NCBI RefSeq assembly: GCF_016097555.1
Contig: NC_054699.1
Span: 4,674,666 to 4,738,665, forward strand
Source of the DNA: Gigantopelta aegis
Lineage: Eukaryota; Mollusca; Gastropoda; Neomphalida; Peltospiridae
Length of the DNA stretch: 64,000 nucleotides
Direction of reading: 5' to 3'
Position numbers and translations under genes: made by a program. This document shows, one piece after another, positions 48,946 through 59,689 of this stretch. Numbering within the stretch: position 1 is the first letter of the stretch; each line of letters starts with the position of its first letter. The notes under the pieces are model-generated. The model had not been told where the DNA came from. It saw only the letters and a list, made by a program, of their open reading frames with translations, and did no database searches.

Positions 48946-49323
48946 AGGGACATACCCTAGTTTTTAAACACTACATATTTGGGTTTTTTTACTATTAGAG
49001 CCGTTTATGATCCCTGAAATCAAACATTACTTATATTTTATTGTTTAGATTATCCATTTCCGTAGAATCGACATGTTTCTGGTCATTCTGTTGTTTCTAA
49101 TACAACAAAATGCATTTTTTTTTGCTCATATTTTTTAAAACGCACGTGCGTCTGAGAAGTAGCGGTTATTGATTCCAGTTCTAGTCTATTTTTGAGGGTA
49201 TTTCACAGTTTTAACGTCACTCTTCTTTCACACTTGTTGTAACTTTATCCAAAGTTATCCATGTTTGTAGATTAACTAAATTTAGTGTCCAGTTTTTATA
49301 AGTTAAAACTAGGGTCTGCACCT
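48946..49323. mobile_element. TTAA-type MITE, family 2, intact
   Basis: Ends agggacataccctagttttt and aaaactagggtctgcacct, flanked by TTAA at 48942-48945 and 49324-49327. It lies 112 bases downstream of the J-domain gene's stop codon, perhaps in its 3' untranslated region. Confidence 0.88.
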
Positions 49324-49435
49324 TTAATATTATTAACAAACAATGAATAAATTTGACATGTTTTAAAGTGGATTCCTTTTAAAATATTTTCTAGAGTGCC
49401 GGTTTTAATGAGCATCAGAACAAACCATTTCCAGT

Positions 49436-52168
49436 TCACAATTCGTTGGTTTCATCATATAGTTCGTTTGTAATCTTCAAGATTTTTTCATAGTACAATT
49501 CGCCACCAATAGTGAACGTTCGGGTTTGCGGAGTTTGATAACGCAACACGTGTGTCTCACTGTACCATTTATCGTGAAAGCGATCCCATTTCGTTAAATC
49601 ACATTTCACGCCCAGTGAATCGGAGACCTTAAACTGAATCGTTATGTCACTTGCACGAAAAGGTATGTAAAACGATTCGCCATGGTTTAGTACTTTCTCA
49701 CGTGCTATTCTCTTTGTGTTGTATTTGATGATCATTTCAGATTTCCACAGACCCTCTGAAATAAACAGTATTCTTTCTTTTACAGGCGATAGAGGATTCG
49801 TTTCTTCTTGATAGCTGGAGTCAGATACTGAAATTGTTCTCTGCTTGGCATCTGTCGATCGTAAAAAAGGAAATGTTTTTGTTTCTACATGCACATGTTC
49901 TCTAGCTTTTCTCCTTTCTGCTTCCTGATCATTTTGGGTCATCGACTCGTATTTTAATGTGGCCTCTTTCTTCGTTATTCCTTCTTCTCTCTGGAGGTTT
50001 TCTATAACCTTTGTTTTAACTGTCTGTTCATACATTGCATGCGAGAACAACGAGCCTGCAACAGAAGTAGCAGCTGCCGTCGTCGCTGATTGCGCGACGT
50101 CAATGAATCCATCCTTCAGATGTGTTTTAAGTGGTCGATTTTCTCGAGTATCATCAGTGCGTTCTTCAATAAATCCCGAAACGGAATTGCGCATCGACAT
50201 CGTTACATTATCAGTAATGTTTGTTATCAGTGCTTCAGCCATCCTCATTCGTAATCGCTTGGCGCTAGTGTTGACAGCAGTCATCTCGGGTGCATCTGTC
50301 TCGGTGGCCTCTATCTTTGTTACTCCTTCTCTCTGGGGGTCTTCTTTAACATTTATTTTAACTTTCAGTTCATACACTGCATGTGAGACCAACGAGCTTG
50401 CAACAGAAGTAGCAGCCGCCGTCGTCACTGACTGCACGACGTCATTGAATCCATCCTTCAGATGTGTTTCAAGTAGTCGATTTTCTGAAGTATAATATAT
50501 ACGTTCAATAATAAATCCCGAAACGGAATTGCGAACCGACATGATTACATTATCAGTAACGTTTGTTTTCAGTGCTTCAACAATCTTCATTCCTAATCGC
50601 TTGGCGCCGGTGTTGACAGCAGCCATCTCGCTTGCATCTGTCTCGGTGGCCACTTTCTTTGTTACTCCCAATTTCTGGAGGTATTCTTTAACCTTTATTT
50701 TAACTTTCAGTTCATACATTGCATGTGAGACCAACGAGCCTGCAACAGAAGTAGCAGCTGCCGTCGTCACTGACAGCACGACGTCAATGAATCCATTCTT
50801 CAGATGTGTTACAAGTGGTCGATTTTCTCGAGTATCATCAGTGCGTTCTTCAATAAATCCCGAAACGGAATTGCGAACAGACATGGTTACATTATTAGTA
50901 ACGTTTGTTCTCACTGCTTTAGCCATCTTCATTCGTAATCGCTTGGCACCGGTTTTGACAGCAGCCATCTCGAGTGCATCTGTTTCGGTGGCAAGTTTAC
51001 CAGCAACAGCACCAGCCACCGCCCCGAATGTTCCACCAATAAGTGCTCCTGCAACCGTATGGCCAAGAACTTGTGTCACTGTCCATTCTTCTTTGTCTGC
51101 GTTGATTCTTTCCATCTCATTTGCCAGACCATAGACTGCACCACCAACTGCCCCGGATACTGCTCCAACACAAGCCCCTTTAGCGGCCGTTGATACTGCT
51201 GCAGTGGAAGCAAGTCGTCCAGCTATGGCAACTCCTGCGCCACTGGCCGCTGCTCCTGCTACACCGCCGATTAATGCACGTGTAACGTACGTCTTCCAGT
51301 CACACCCATTCTCAATGCAATCTCGTCCGAGCATGCGAGACCCACTTTGCAACCCTGCCCCTGCTAATGCACCGCCAAGCAAATCACATGTAACCACAAC
51401 AGGGGTAGCTAATCCACCTGTAGCTAACGATAAAATCAAACCGCCGAAAAACAGTCCACTTGATATGACCATTTGCAGCATGCGTTGTCTGTATAAACAT
51501 TTCTGTTCTTTAGTTTCGCAATGTGGCCAGAAAATAGCACGCCATCTGGATTTGGACAACCAACCACTGTCATAATCTATAGCATTGTTGTATCTAGCCC
51601 GGCTTTCTGGGTCATGCAGTATGGCAAAGGCAAAGTTGATTTCCTTTGCTATGTTTTCGTTAGCATTTTCCGGATTATGGTCTGGGTGCCACCGTCGAAT
51701 CTGCCGATCGCGTGCTTGTTTGATCATTCGGTTTTGTTCTTCGGTGCTTTGTTTTCTAACCTTTTTCATATCGAGTTGGAGGATTTCATATAAATCCCGA
51801 CCACCTCGAAAACTTGATTGCTGAGCAAAATTTCGCCTCCGAATACATATCCGTTTATCCCGATTATCAGCATCAAGGTGTTCTTCAACCGTCTGGCAAC
51901 TTTCACCATCATCACTTTTCTTGACAATTATATGTTTATCTCCTGTGTACTTCTGTACAGGAATTAAAGTGCCCGCTTTCTTTGAGGTCCTCCTTCTCGT
52001 TGCTACTTCATATCGAAATGTGTCATCAGTTTCATAGTACTCTCTTTGACCTGGACGAATAATAATTGATGAGTGTGATAACCAGCAGATTGGATCATAT
52101 TTTGAATAGATGTAGAGAGTCACCAAGTGATCCTCTGTCTCATTGGAAATCAAAAGGCAGTTCTTCAT
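49436..52168 (-). CDS. J-domain, glycine-zipper protein with three 114-residue repeats (910 residues)
   Basis: A single open exon from ATG 52168 to TGA 49436; an acceptor-like ttgttgtag ends ten bases upstream, so a 5' untranslated exon is likely. Order: residues 1-115, a beta-rich module (CLLISNE, IIIRPGQREYY, FRYEV); 125-197, a J domain with the HPD triad at 161-163, needed to stimulate Hsp70; 235-275, 297-349 and 367-391, glycine-zipper segments (GGLILSLATGG, GGVAGAAASGAG, GGTFGAVAGAVAG), probably membrane-inserting. Then follow three tandem repeats of 114 residues (394-507, 508-621, 622-735) with SVRNSVSGFI and SVTTAAATSVA. Residues about 790-910 form a second beta-rich module (RILFISEG, GESFYIPFRA, ITIQFKV) resembling the first. 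No signal peptide. The function is unknown; a cytoplasmic, membrane-associated Hsp70 cochaperone is the cautious inference. I know no named family with this order. Confidence 0.88.
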   Translation of the reverse strand: MKNCLLISNETEDHLVTLYIYSKYDPICWLSHSSIIIRPGQREYYETDDTFRYEVATRRRTSKKAGTLIPVQKYTGDKHIIVKKSDDGESCQTVEEHLDADNRDKRICIRRRNFAQQSSFRGGRDLYEILQLDMKKVRKQSTEEQNRMIKQARDRQIRRWHPDHNPENANENIAKEINFAFAILHDPESRARYNNAIDYDSGWLSKSRWRAIFWPHCETKEQKCLYRQRMLQMVISSGLFFGGLILSLATGGLATPVVVTCDLLGGALAGAGLQSGSRMLGRDCIENGCDWKTYVTRALIGGVAGAAASGAGVAIAGRLASTAAVSTAAKGACVGAVSGAVGGAVYGLANEMERINADKEEWTVTQVLGHTVAGALIGGTFGAVAGAVAGKLATETDALEMAAVKTGAKRLRMKMAKAVRTNVTNNVTMSVRNSVSGFIEERTDDTRENRPLVTHLKNGFIDVVLSVTTAAATSVAGSLVSHAMYELKVKIKVKEYLQKLGVTKKVATETDASEMAAVNTGAKRLGMKIVEALKTNVTDNVIMSVRNSVSGFIIERIYYTSENRLLETHLKDGFNDVVQSVTTAAATSVASSLVSHAVYELKVKINVKEDPQREGVTKIEATETDAPEMTAVNTSAKRLRMRMAEALITNITDNVTMSMRNSVSGFIEERTDDTRENRPLKTHLKDGFIDVAQSATTAAATSVAGSLFSHAMYEQTVKTKVIENLQREEGITKKEATLKYESMTQNDQEAERRKAREHVHVETKTFPFLRSTDAKQRTISVSDSSYQEETNPLSPVKERILFISEGLWKSEMIIKYNTKRIAREKVLNHGESFYIPFRASDITIQFKVSDSLGVKCDLTKWDRFHDKWYSETHVLRYQTPQTRTFTIGGELYYEKILKITNELYDETNEL
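50000..50989 (-). repeat. 342 bp coding tandem repeat, three copies
   Basis: Repeat starts (TETDA codons) fall at 50989, 50647 and 50305, exactly 342 bases apart. The copies are highly alike at DNA level, with no indel until the end of the third. Recent duplication or gene conversion is likely. Confidence 0.92.
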
Positions 52169-52299
52169 TGTTTCAGACCTACAACAAAATCAGTATTAAG
52201 ATTAGTTATCTATTCGTCTGTCCACGAGTACGCGAGCGCGCACACACCAACATACACCCATCCACAAACACATATATGTACAAAACACATACAAACACT

Positions 52300-52313
52300 C
52301 ATACATACACACA

Positions 52314-52411
<98 letters not shown>

Positions 52412-52412
52412 C

Positions 52413-52448
<36 letters not shown>

Positions 52449-52450
52449 GA
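52300..52450. repeat. (CA)n-(GA)n microsatellite
   Basis: cacacacacac passing into about 60 (ag) units with a few gaca interruptions. It lies in the presumed 5' intron of the J-domain gene. Open frames across it are artefacts. Confidence 0.95.
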
Positions 52451-54283
52451 TTATATCGCTTTTTTAATATGAATGGTAATAAAAATACAGCTTCTTCCTT
52501 TGTAAAGTGTCGACGTTCGTGTTCATAAATTACAAAATGACAATTGTAACAACGAACCAAACGTGTAACGAATTTTAACCGAATGCGCATTTTGATAGTG
52601 TTCATAAATGAATGCACAAAAACGCCCCCAGTGTGTGTATCACGGGTCACATTTTACAGAAACAATCTTTAGACATAAGCGTATGAGACATAGGGCCATT
52701 TTCAACTGAAGTGCGTGAATATGTGGATGTCAATCATGCAAACCTTTATACCCATGGCGAGAACGCATTGCACGGGCAAAACATACAGAATTTCAGACAT
52801 GGGTGCGTTGAAACAACTCATATGTTGGTACATGTACCATTTTGTTGTGGCCTCTAACCGGAAGTACCATTACTCATATTGAAATCCAAATGCTACTTAG
52901 GAAACCTCACTCTTGGTCATACATTCCTTCTTTCATAATTGGTGTGTTGGACGGGCATCGTTAAATTAGCATGTGTAGTACTAACAATATGAGTGACCCT
53001 TCAATAGTGACGCTGAGTATATATTACACTGTTACGATTCCACAAAATCTTTGGTCACACTTCCGATCATTCTCCGCATGTAAACAGGTCTAGACGAATA
53101 TTGGTTAAAGAGAGCTGAAACTATTCGGATGTTGGGAAATTGTTCGTATTTCACATGCCAAGATGTTAGACATTATGTTCCATACGATTTACAGTACATA
53201 TATTGCCCGAAATTTAAAATATGAACAAAGTATCGTGAGGTTTACCTTTTCAATTCCCGTATTTTTACATTTAACATCAGTTTATACCATTTAATAAACC
53301 ACTATAATTATTATTAGCTTTGTTTAAGAAAATTCAGTCTTTATCTTTAAAATGCAATTACGATGGCAATGTTTGGTGTATTCTGTAGAATGTATTGATT
53401 GTTTATAAACAGCATGTCAAAAATCAACTCAACGGTTTTGTCCACTGGCCTGTGTCTGGTTTTGTCATAAGACATATACTGAGTCAAATTAAAAACTTCA
53501 CAATCTAAAATTTGAATAAATTCAATGAGTATTGAAAGCAGGCATTTTTTAGGAATAAATATTGTGATGGCAATGTCTACACTCCATTTGAAGCCCATCA
53601 CAGCCCACGTGACCCAATCCACAGCACGTGTACAGCACCACTGAGGTAAAAGTGGTTTTGCACGTGCCACAGTTGTTATAGTTGTTGCTTTATGGTATAT
53701 CACGCACCCACATTTCTCTGCATTTCCTTTTTATGGAGAATATTTCTGCTATCGGGGGGCAGGGGGGAATCCCGGGAAATTAGGGGTGTTCAGTGGTGGG
53801 GACAATTGTAAGTAGGACGATTGCACTTTAAATCAGCTTTGTTTATTGTTTGGAGAAAATTGTACCTTTTCGCTTATTAATAACATTAAAAAGGTTCCTG
53901 TGTCATATCCCACTACTCGATACCATTGTTTGCTTTGATGCCAGGCGTCGTGGTTAGGCTTTCTATGTCACAAAGGGCTAGAATACACTACAGCCAGCAT
54001 TGTCATCGATCGTTAAGCATTCATTTACACTTGATAACAGGCAAATACACATTACAGTACCTCCTTCGACTTCTTAATTCTGTCCATTATATATATATTT
54101 ATACTATTTTTGGTCAAGTGTCAGTGACTATACCTCGATTTTCCCCCGACATCGGCGTATGGTGAATTCAACACAAAAGGATGTACAACTGGGTTTTTCC
54201 CCAATTCAAAATATCACGCTTATCTCACAGTCACGTGAGTTTGCTGGACAAATAAGAATTTAATTCACGCTAAATCAGTCCTA
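52451..54283. other. Intergenic sequence without a recognised feature
   Basis: Upstream side of the J-domain gene. A promoter may be here but I cannot place it. Short ORFs show no familiar motif. Confidence 0.4.
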
Positions 54284-54418
54284 AGTTCAGCCAGCGAACG
54301 TTTCGCTGACGTTGGCGAACTGTTTGACTGGTTGTTGACGTGACTATTTGGTTTATCGTGAAGCGCATAAACCAGTTTAGCGGACGTTTTTCTACTCGGT
54401 CTAGCTGAACTCAGTTTG
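54284..54418. mobile_element. Short TIR MITE, second copy
   Basis: gttcagccagcgaacgtttc at the left, and cataaaccagtttagcggac, then gtctagctgaactcag at the right. Related to 32.10-32.23 kb. Confidence 0.6.
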
Positions 54419-54591
54419 CACCATGGAATTATGGAATACCGGCGGTGACATGCTAATTGTAATTTTATATTTTCTCGTTTCTATTTGCGTATTGCTATTT
54501 GTTCGTTGCTACTTGCTAATTGTTCGTTGCTATTTTCTGACTGCTCTTTGCTCTAAGTTGCTAATTGCTAATTGCGTATTTATTAAAGTTA

Positions 54592-54856
54592 AAGTTTGAT
54601 GTGTTTAACGACACCACTACTGCACATTGATTTATTAATCATCATCTACTGGGTGTCAAACATTTGGTAACTTTAACATATAGTACTAGAGAGGAAACCC
54701 GCTACATTTTTCCATTAGTAGCAAAGGATCTTTTATATTCACCATCCCTCAGACAGGATAGCACATATCACGGCCTTTGATATACCAGTCGTGGTGAACT
54801 GGCTGTAACGATAAATATCATAGTGGCCCACCGACGGGAATCAATCTAAGACTGCA
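54592..54856 (-). mobile_element. SINE-A, tail 1, head truncated
   Basis: Starts tgtttaacgacaccactact and ends within the B-box region (gggaatcaatctaagactgc). Confidence 0.88.
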
Positions 54857-54887
54857 TCAAGAAAAAGAAGAGAGAAAAACATATTAA

Positions 54888-55021
54888 AACAACCAGAAAC
54901 ACATTGAATATACAGACACTGATATTCTAAAGAAAAAATATATTTAATATGTAAGTTTAATCGTAGAAATATTTTATTAGTCGGAAACATCTTACAATGT
55001 AGCAAACTCAGGAATGTCATT
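54888..55021. mobile_element. TTAA-type MITE, family 1, right part only
   Basis: aaccagaaacacattgaata to gcaaactcaggaatgtcat, followed by TTAA. Its left half is missing. Confidence 0.8.
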
Positions 55022-55149
55022 TTAAAGGATTTGACATGCCTGTGCCTAAATACGGGTATATTGTGTTGTCTTATAAAATAATTTACCTCTATCTCCGATA
55101 TGGAAAAAATGCCATATGTTATGACAGTAGGTTTCAAAAGTTAAAAGTT

Positions 55150-55335
55150 AAAGTTTGTTTTATTTAATGACAAATCAAGACCACATCGATTGATTGATTT
55201 ATTAATCATCGGCTATTAGATGTCAAATATTTTGACTCATAGTCTTCAGAGGAAACCCGCTACAGTTTACCATTAACAGCAATGGATCTTTTATATGCAC
55301 TTTTCTACAGACAGGACAATACATACCACAGTTTT
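55150..55335 (-). mobile_element. SINE-A, 5'-truncated, tail 1
   Basis: Starts gttttatttaatgacaaatc and breaks off at acaataca taccacag within the body. Confidence 0.8.
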
Positions 55336-55410
55336 TTCTGTAATAATTGTTCGCATCTACACATGTAAAACCAACATGCACATCGTTCATATACCCATTT
55401 AACCACGTTA

Positions 55411-55716
55411 GGGGCGGAATTTAGCTCAGTCGGTTGAGTGCTCGCTTGGGGTGCTTGCGTCGTATCGAACCACCTCCGTTGATACATTCAATTAACTGGA
55501 TTTTTTTTCTGTTTCCAACCAGTGCACTAGAACTGGTCAAATGTCGTGGTATATGCTTTCCTGTCTGTGGGAAAGTGCATATAAAAGATCCCTTGCTGCT
55601 TTAGGAAAAATGTGGCAGGTTTTCTCTTATGGCTACGTGTCTGAATTACCAAATGTTTGACATCCGTTAATTAATGTGGTCTAGTGATGTCGTTAAATAG
55701 AAACAAACTTTAACTT
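55411..55716 (+). mobile_element. SINE-A, head 2, tail 1
   Basis: Clear head 2 (tttagctcagtcggttgagt, gcgtcgtatcgaaccacctc), body caaccagtgcactagaactg, tail gtgatgtcgttaaatag. Confidence 0.9.
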
Positions 55717-55780
55717 TTTGACTTTAACGACGTTGAGCGAGACCTATTTCTGTGATTATTTTCAAGATGGCCAATATCAC

Positions 55781-55960
55781 CAGTGGCGGATCCAGAAAAT
55801 CCACCCCTAGTGACATGAGGCGGAATGCCAAGGGAACTTTGTGGGAGGTTTGGAGGGGGATCGTAAACAAATGATAATTAATATATAATAAAATTATAAC
55901 AGTCGCAAAATTTAGGGGGTAGGCGGGCCCCTGCCGCCCCGTCCCCTAGATCCGCCTCTG
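55781..55960. mobile_element. MITE with an ATCAC target duplication
   Basis: Starts cagtggcggatccagaaa and ends tagatccgcctctg, flanked by atcac on both sides. Confidence 0.75.
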
Positions 55961-56009
55961 ATCACGTGTACAAATTACATAGACGCGTCAACAATTTACT
56001 TGAAACAAC

Positions 56010-56200
56010 GGTCATGTCAGGTCATAGGCTTTAACGTGCACATTCAGAGCACACGCCTGTCATGGGCGCAGGTGTCGACTTACGCAGGCTTCCCAGTCCA
56101 GGACCGGAAAGGGGTTGCTGGGAGGGGACCGCCCGTGCTTGACAAGTGCAGGAGAGCACAAGGAGCCCGAACAGGGTCGGTAGCGGGTGGGGTGCTTGTG
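56010..56200 (+). repeat. Interspersed repeat D
   Basis: gtcaggtcataggctttaac, gtgcacattcagagcacacg, cagtccaggaccggaaaggg, ttgacaagtgcaggagagca. It matches 31.19 kb and, in reverse, 38.04 kb. Confidence 0.65.
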
Positions 56201-56472
56201 ATGACATTGAATTTTGAAAATGTCCCATAGAATTTAGTCCAAAAATTAAATTGTTTGAGCAACTTCGTGAGGTAATTTTGGCGCATATAGAAATAACGTT
56301 TACATTCGAATTATAGATGGATGTTCACTGCCAAACTAGTAAAACAGCTAGGTGCTAGATATTTTAATCCACTGACAGGTTCTTTTATTCAGTCACTGAC
56401 GTAACTAAAGTTATATCTGAGATAGTGAGGAGAACATGATGCAGGAAATCATTAAACAGATGTCAAAGTAAA

Positions 56473-56620
56473 GTTGTTGGGTTTTTTTTATTTCACGACG
56501 CCTCTAGAGCACATTGATTTTTATCTGATCATCGGCTATTGGACGTCAAACATATGGTCGTTCTGACATATTTCTTTAGAGGAAGTCCGCTGCCGCCACA
56601 TAGGCTACTCTTTCCGATAA
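56473..56620 (-). mobile_element. SINE-A, 5'-truncated, mixed tail
   Basis: Starts gttgggttttttttatttca and acgacgcctctagagcacat, then passes into the tail 2 type segment (gtccgctgccgccacatagg). Confidence 0.75.
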
Positions 56621-56629
56621 TAGTCCAGG

Positions 56630-56960
56630 GAGTTATGTCCATTTTTTGAAGGTTGCATCTTGAAATTCAAAATGGCTACCACTTTAATATATGTTTTTCA
56701 AATATCTCAACTCCCGGTTAACCTGGAAGCATAATGTTTTGTCCATGTACATTTCTGTATTCCATGCATTGGATGGTTTCATTTATATAGTCATTGAATA
56801 ATGAAAACAATCTTGAAATTCAGTATGGCTGCCATTTTAGTACATTTGTCTTACCCAGTATATCTCAACTTATGGTTAACGGAGAAACACAATTTTGTTG
56901 TCTAGATGTATATTTCAGTGGTCAATAAATCTAATTCTTTAGATTCATAGTCATCCAGTT
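56630..56960. repeat. Two diverged copies of a repeat of about 180 bp
   Basis: cttgaaattcaaaatggcta... ctcaactcccggttaacc and cttgaaattcagtatggctg... ctcaacttatggttaacg. Probably part of the same decayed element as the remnants that follow. Confidence 0.6.
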
Positions 56961-57009
56961 ATGCTAAATATCTTAAACTTCCCCACGCCCCACCTCCCGG
57001 CCCCGAAGG

Positions 57010-57480
57010 GCGCTACGGCCCTGCATCTGATAAGTTCTACCACAGCTTCTGGTGCAGCTTGCACCTCCAACAGCAGTCACAAATATACAACCCCCTTAAC
57101 CCAACCAAGTTTGCATGGATCACGAATGTCCAGATGTAGCATGGAATCTTGAGCTCAGAAATGTGCTTGAAGATGTGCTCTTTGGGTATGCTGTTTTCAT
57201 ACCCCAGAAGTAGGTGGCAGTGTTTCCACTTTGGTTTTGGTGATGGTTTCTTGAACTTCTTTCATCTTAGAGTAGCTGCATAAGTTAAATCTTTACATTT
57301 TTCACTGACCTCTTTGTATGGTTCATCACCGATTCCAAGTTGACTTCGGTGTTACTTATCTGTGGAGCTTTCGTGAATACATTGAATTCTCTTTATTGAT
57401 GTCCACCATCACCAATTGTCCTGTTGTGTCATATCCAGTTACAGCATGAACATCTGGTAATCCGAGTCAATCTCTGGATA
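57010..57480 (-). pseudogene. Decayed transposon-type protein, copy 1
   Basis: Across several frames on the minus strand: HAVTGYDTTGQ (about 57440), then RAHLQAHF, then DPCKLGWV and APEAVVELIRC. This series (TGCDTT, RAHxQ, DPxxxGW, AP...LxxLIxC) recurs in large families of unplaced, transposon-associated animal proteins. Stops and shifts are numerous. I cannot name the superfamily. Confidence 0.6.
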
Positions 57481-58140
57481 CAGTTCATTATACAATGTTT
57501 GCAGGTTGATCTGGTTGTGATTTACATATAATTATTTGTGTAACCTAATGGTGATAAAAACCCAACAATCTGTGTCTTTGATGTAGAAATCCACCTCATT
57601 GCCTGGCCCGATTACTTCACGAGTATGAGGAATTATGATCATGTCTGCTTCTTCTTATGTACTGACACCTGTGGTAGGATGGTATTTAGTACATATTTTG
57701 TTGTGTTTGTGACTGTTATTAGCGTTTTACATTAGTAAATAACTTTATATACCAGATCAGATCATATGATCATTTGTATATCTAATTGATGTCATTGATA
57801 GGAGTAGGCTTTTGCATGTGTCATTGTAACATCATGCCCGGCAATACTTTTCGATATCGTAGCGCTCAGATAGCTTTGAAAATCTGCAGCCTGGTTAGTG
57901 GAAATATCTAATGTCATCTTTCATAAATATTACTGTGTTAAAAAATAAATCTTACACTCAATAACCATCTAATAGTGAATCAAAGCCTGCAGGAAATGCT
58001 TCTGATCACTGACAACATATATGGCAGATTAGAAGTGAATTTCTGCACCAGACACAGACTAAGTTCTTATCCTGAGAAGATCAGACACACTGATCCCAAT
58101 AATTATCGGTACAGACGTAAGTCGCAACCAGATCAACATG
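57481..58140. other. Spacer between two inverted remnants
   Basis: No ORF or repeat recognised. Confidence 0.4.
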
Positions 58141-58147
58141 CAACTAA

Positions 58148-58363
58148 TTGATGATGAAATGGGTTCAGAAAGAAAAATCAACATTACCAGGGTTGCATGT
58201 AGTAACTGGATGTGACACAACAGGACAAATTGATGGTATATGCAAACAAATGTTACTGAATGCATTCGGGAAAGCTCCACTGGCTATATCTGAAGCTCTT
58301 AACCAGCTTGGAATTACTACCCAACGTAGCAAGGGTAGTCATAGACGCTACCTTTATGTCTGA
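58148..58363 (+). pseudogene. Decayed transposon-type protein, copy 2 (opposite strand)
   Basis: The plus frame reads LPGLHVVTGCDTTGQIDGI then AFGKAPLAISEALNQLG, the same TGCDTT block as copy 1 but in opposite orientation. It is open for 71 codons from 58148. Confidence 0.65.
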
Positions 58364-59019
58364 AATGAGCAGCTTAACCCCCATTTTTTCCGATTCACTT
58401 TAAAGTGCTGTGCCAGACCATACACTAAAATTTCAAATTCCACAATTAAATGCTTTCTTAATTCATTGCAATAATATTTTACACCGATATGTAAATCAAT
58501 AATTACGAAAATGCCCCATAAAAGTATTAAAACATCACTCCAGTAGAACACTGCCGGAAACGACCGAGTAAAATTCTCGGTAAAAACATTTGCCTGTAAA
58601 TAGCCGTGATGTCACGAAGGGAACACGCTTCACAAAAACCTACCACGAGATGACTTCCAGCGCAAGCGAAAGTGGAACCGACAGCGACTGCCAAGCTTGA
58701 TTATGCCATTCTTCTTTCGATGATGAATAGTGTAGTAATGACGACTGGACTAATATTTGTGCAACACAACAAATAATGCCATATCAGTTTGAACCTGGAA
58801 CATCTTCCGACGAACCACCGGCCTGACAGATGACGATGAAAATGGTCGTGGAGACAGCTTAACACTAATTTACAACTTTCATTCTTGTTTTGTTCTTTAG
58901 CTTTTTGTGCGAATTATTTTGCTACACTGTATGTTCTAATACTTGTGATGTAGTAGAAAAGACGATAAATAACTCTTGAATTCTACGAGTCAAGTGGACC
59001 CGATATCGGTAATTTTAAG

Positions 59020-59640
59020 AAATAAACAAAAACGACTTTTAGTCCGTCCCATCCCTTTATGAAGATGTTTTTTTTGTGTGTGAATAATTTCAGTTTAGTT
59101 TGACGTAAAAAAAAGAAGAAAGAAGTAAAAGTGTTTTGGAAATAACAAAACAATACAATTTTTTGTTGTGTGCAATTGTGACAACAGTCTGCTCAGTAAT
59201 AAATAACTTATTTTAATTTTAAAAAATAAACAAAAACGACTTTTAGTCCGTCCCATCCATTTATGAAGATGGTTTTTTGTGTGAATAATTTCAGTTTAGT
59301 TTGACGTAAAAAAAAAAGAAGAGAAGTAAAAGTGTTTTGGAAATAACAAAACAATACTATTTTTTTGTGTGCAGTTGTGAAAACAGTCTGCTCAGAAATA
59401 AATAACTTATAGCACATTCCATAGTATGAAAAAAGGTTTTCTCTGTGGGAGGTATAGTAAAATTAATTTAATGTATTTATAGTCTGTTTTACAGGGAACG
59501 CCTTTTTTCATACTATGGAATTTACAAGTCATTTATTTCTGAGCCGATTGTTTTCTGAGATGCATACAAAATTAGCTTTTTTCTTTTTACAAAAAAACCC
59601 TACATTTTTGTAGGATGGGACGGACTAGGCTATAGATACT
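59020..59640. repeat. About 190 bp repeat: two direct copies and one inverted
   Basis: Two direct copies start near 59030 and 59230 (cgacttttagtccgtcccat). A third, inverted, follows from about 59500 (ggaacgccttttttcatact). The family is the same as the tandem triplet at 17.74-18.31 kb. Confidence 0.85.
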
Positions 59641-59689
59641 TACTTGTCTGTACTTTATTGTTTTAATGTTCTCGAACTGTAAAGAAAAA

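Noticed and set aside
49959..51575. Long plus-strand open frames of 178, 201 and 123 codons
   Set aside because: They are antisense to the J-domain gene and repeat with its 342 bp period. The minus frame has recognisable domains.
52066..52528. Arg/Glu-rich 133-codon frames
   Set aside because: Encoded by the (AG)n microsatellite.
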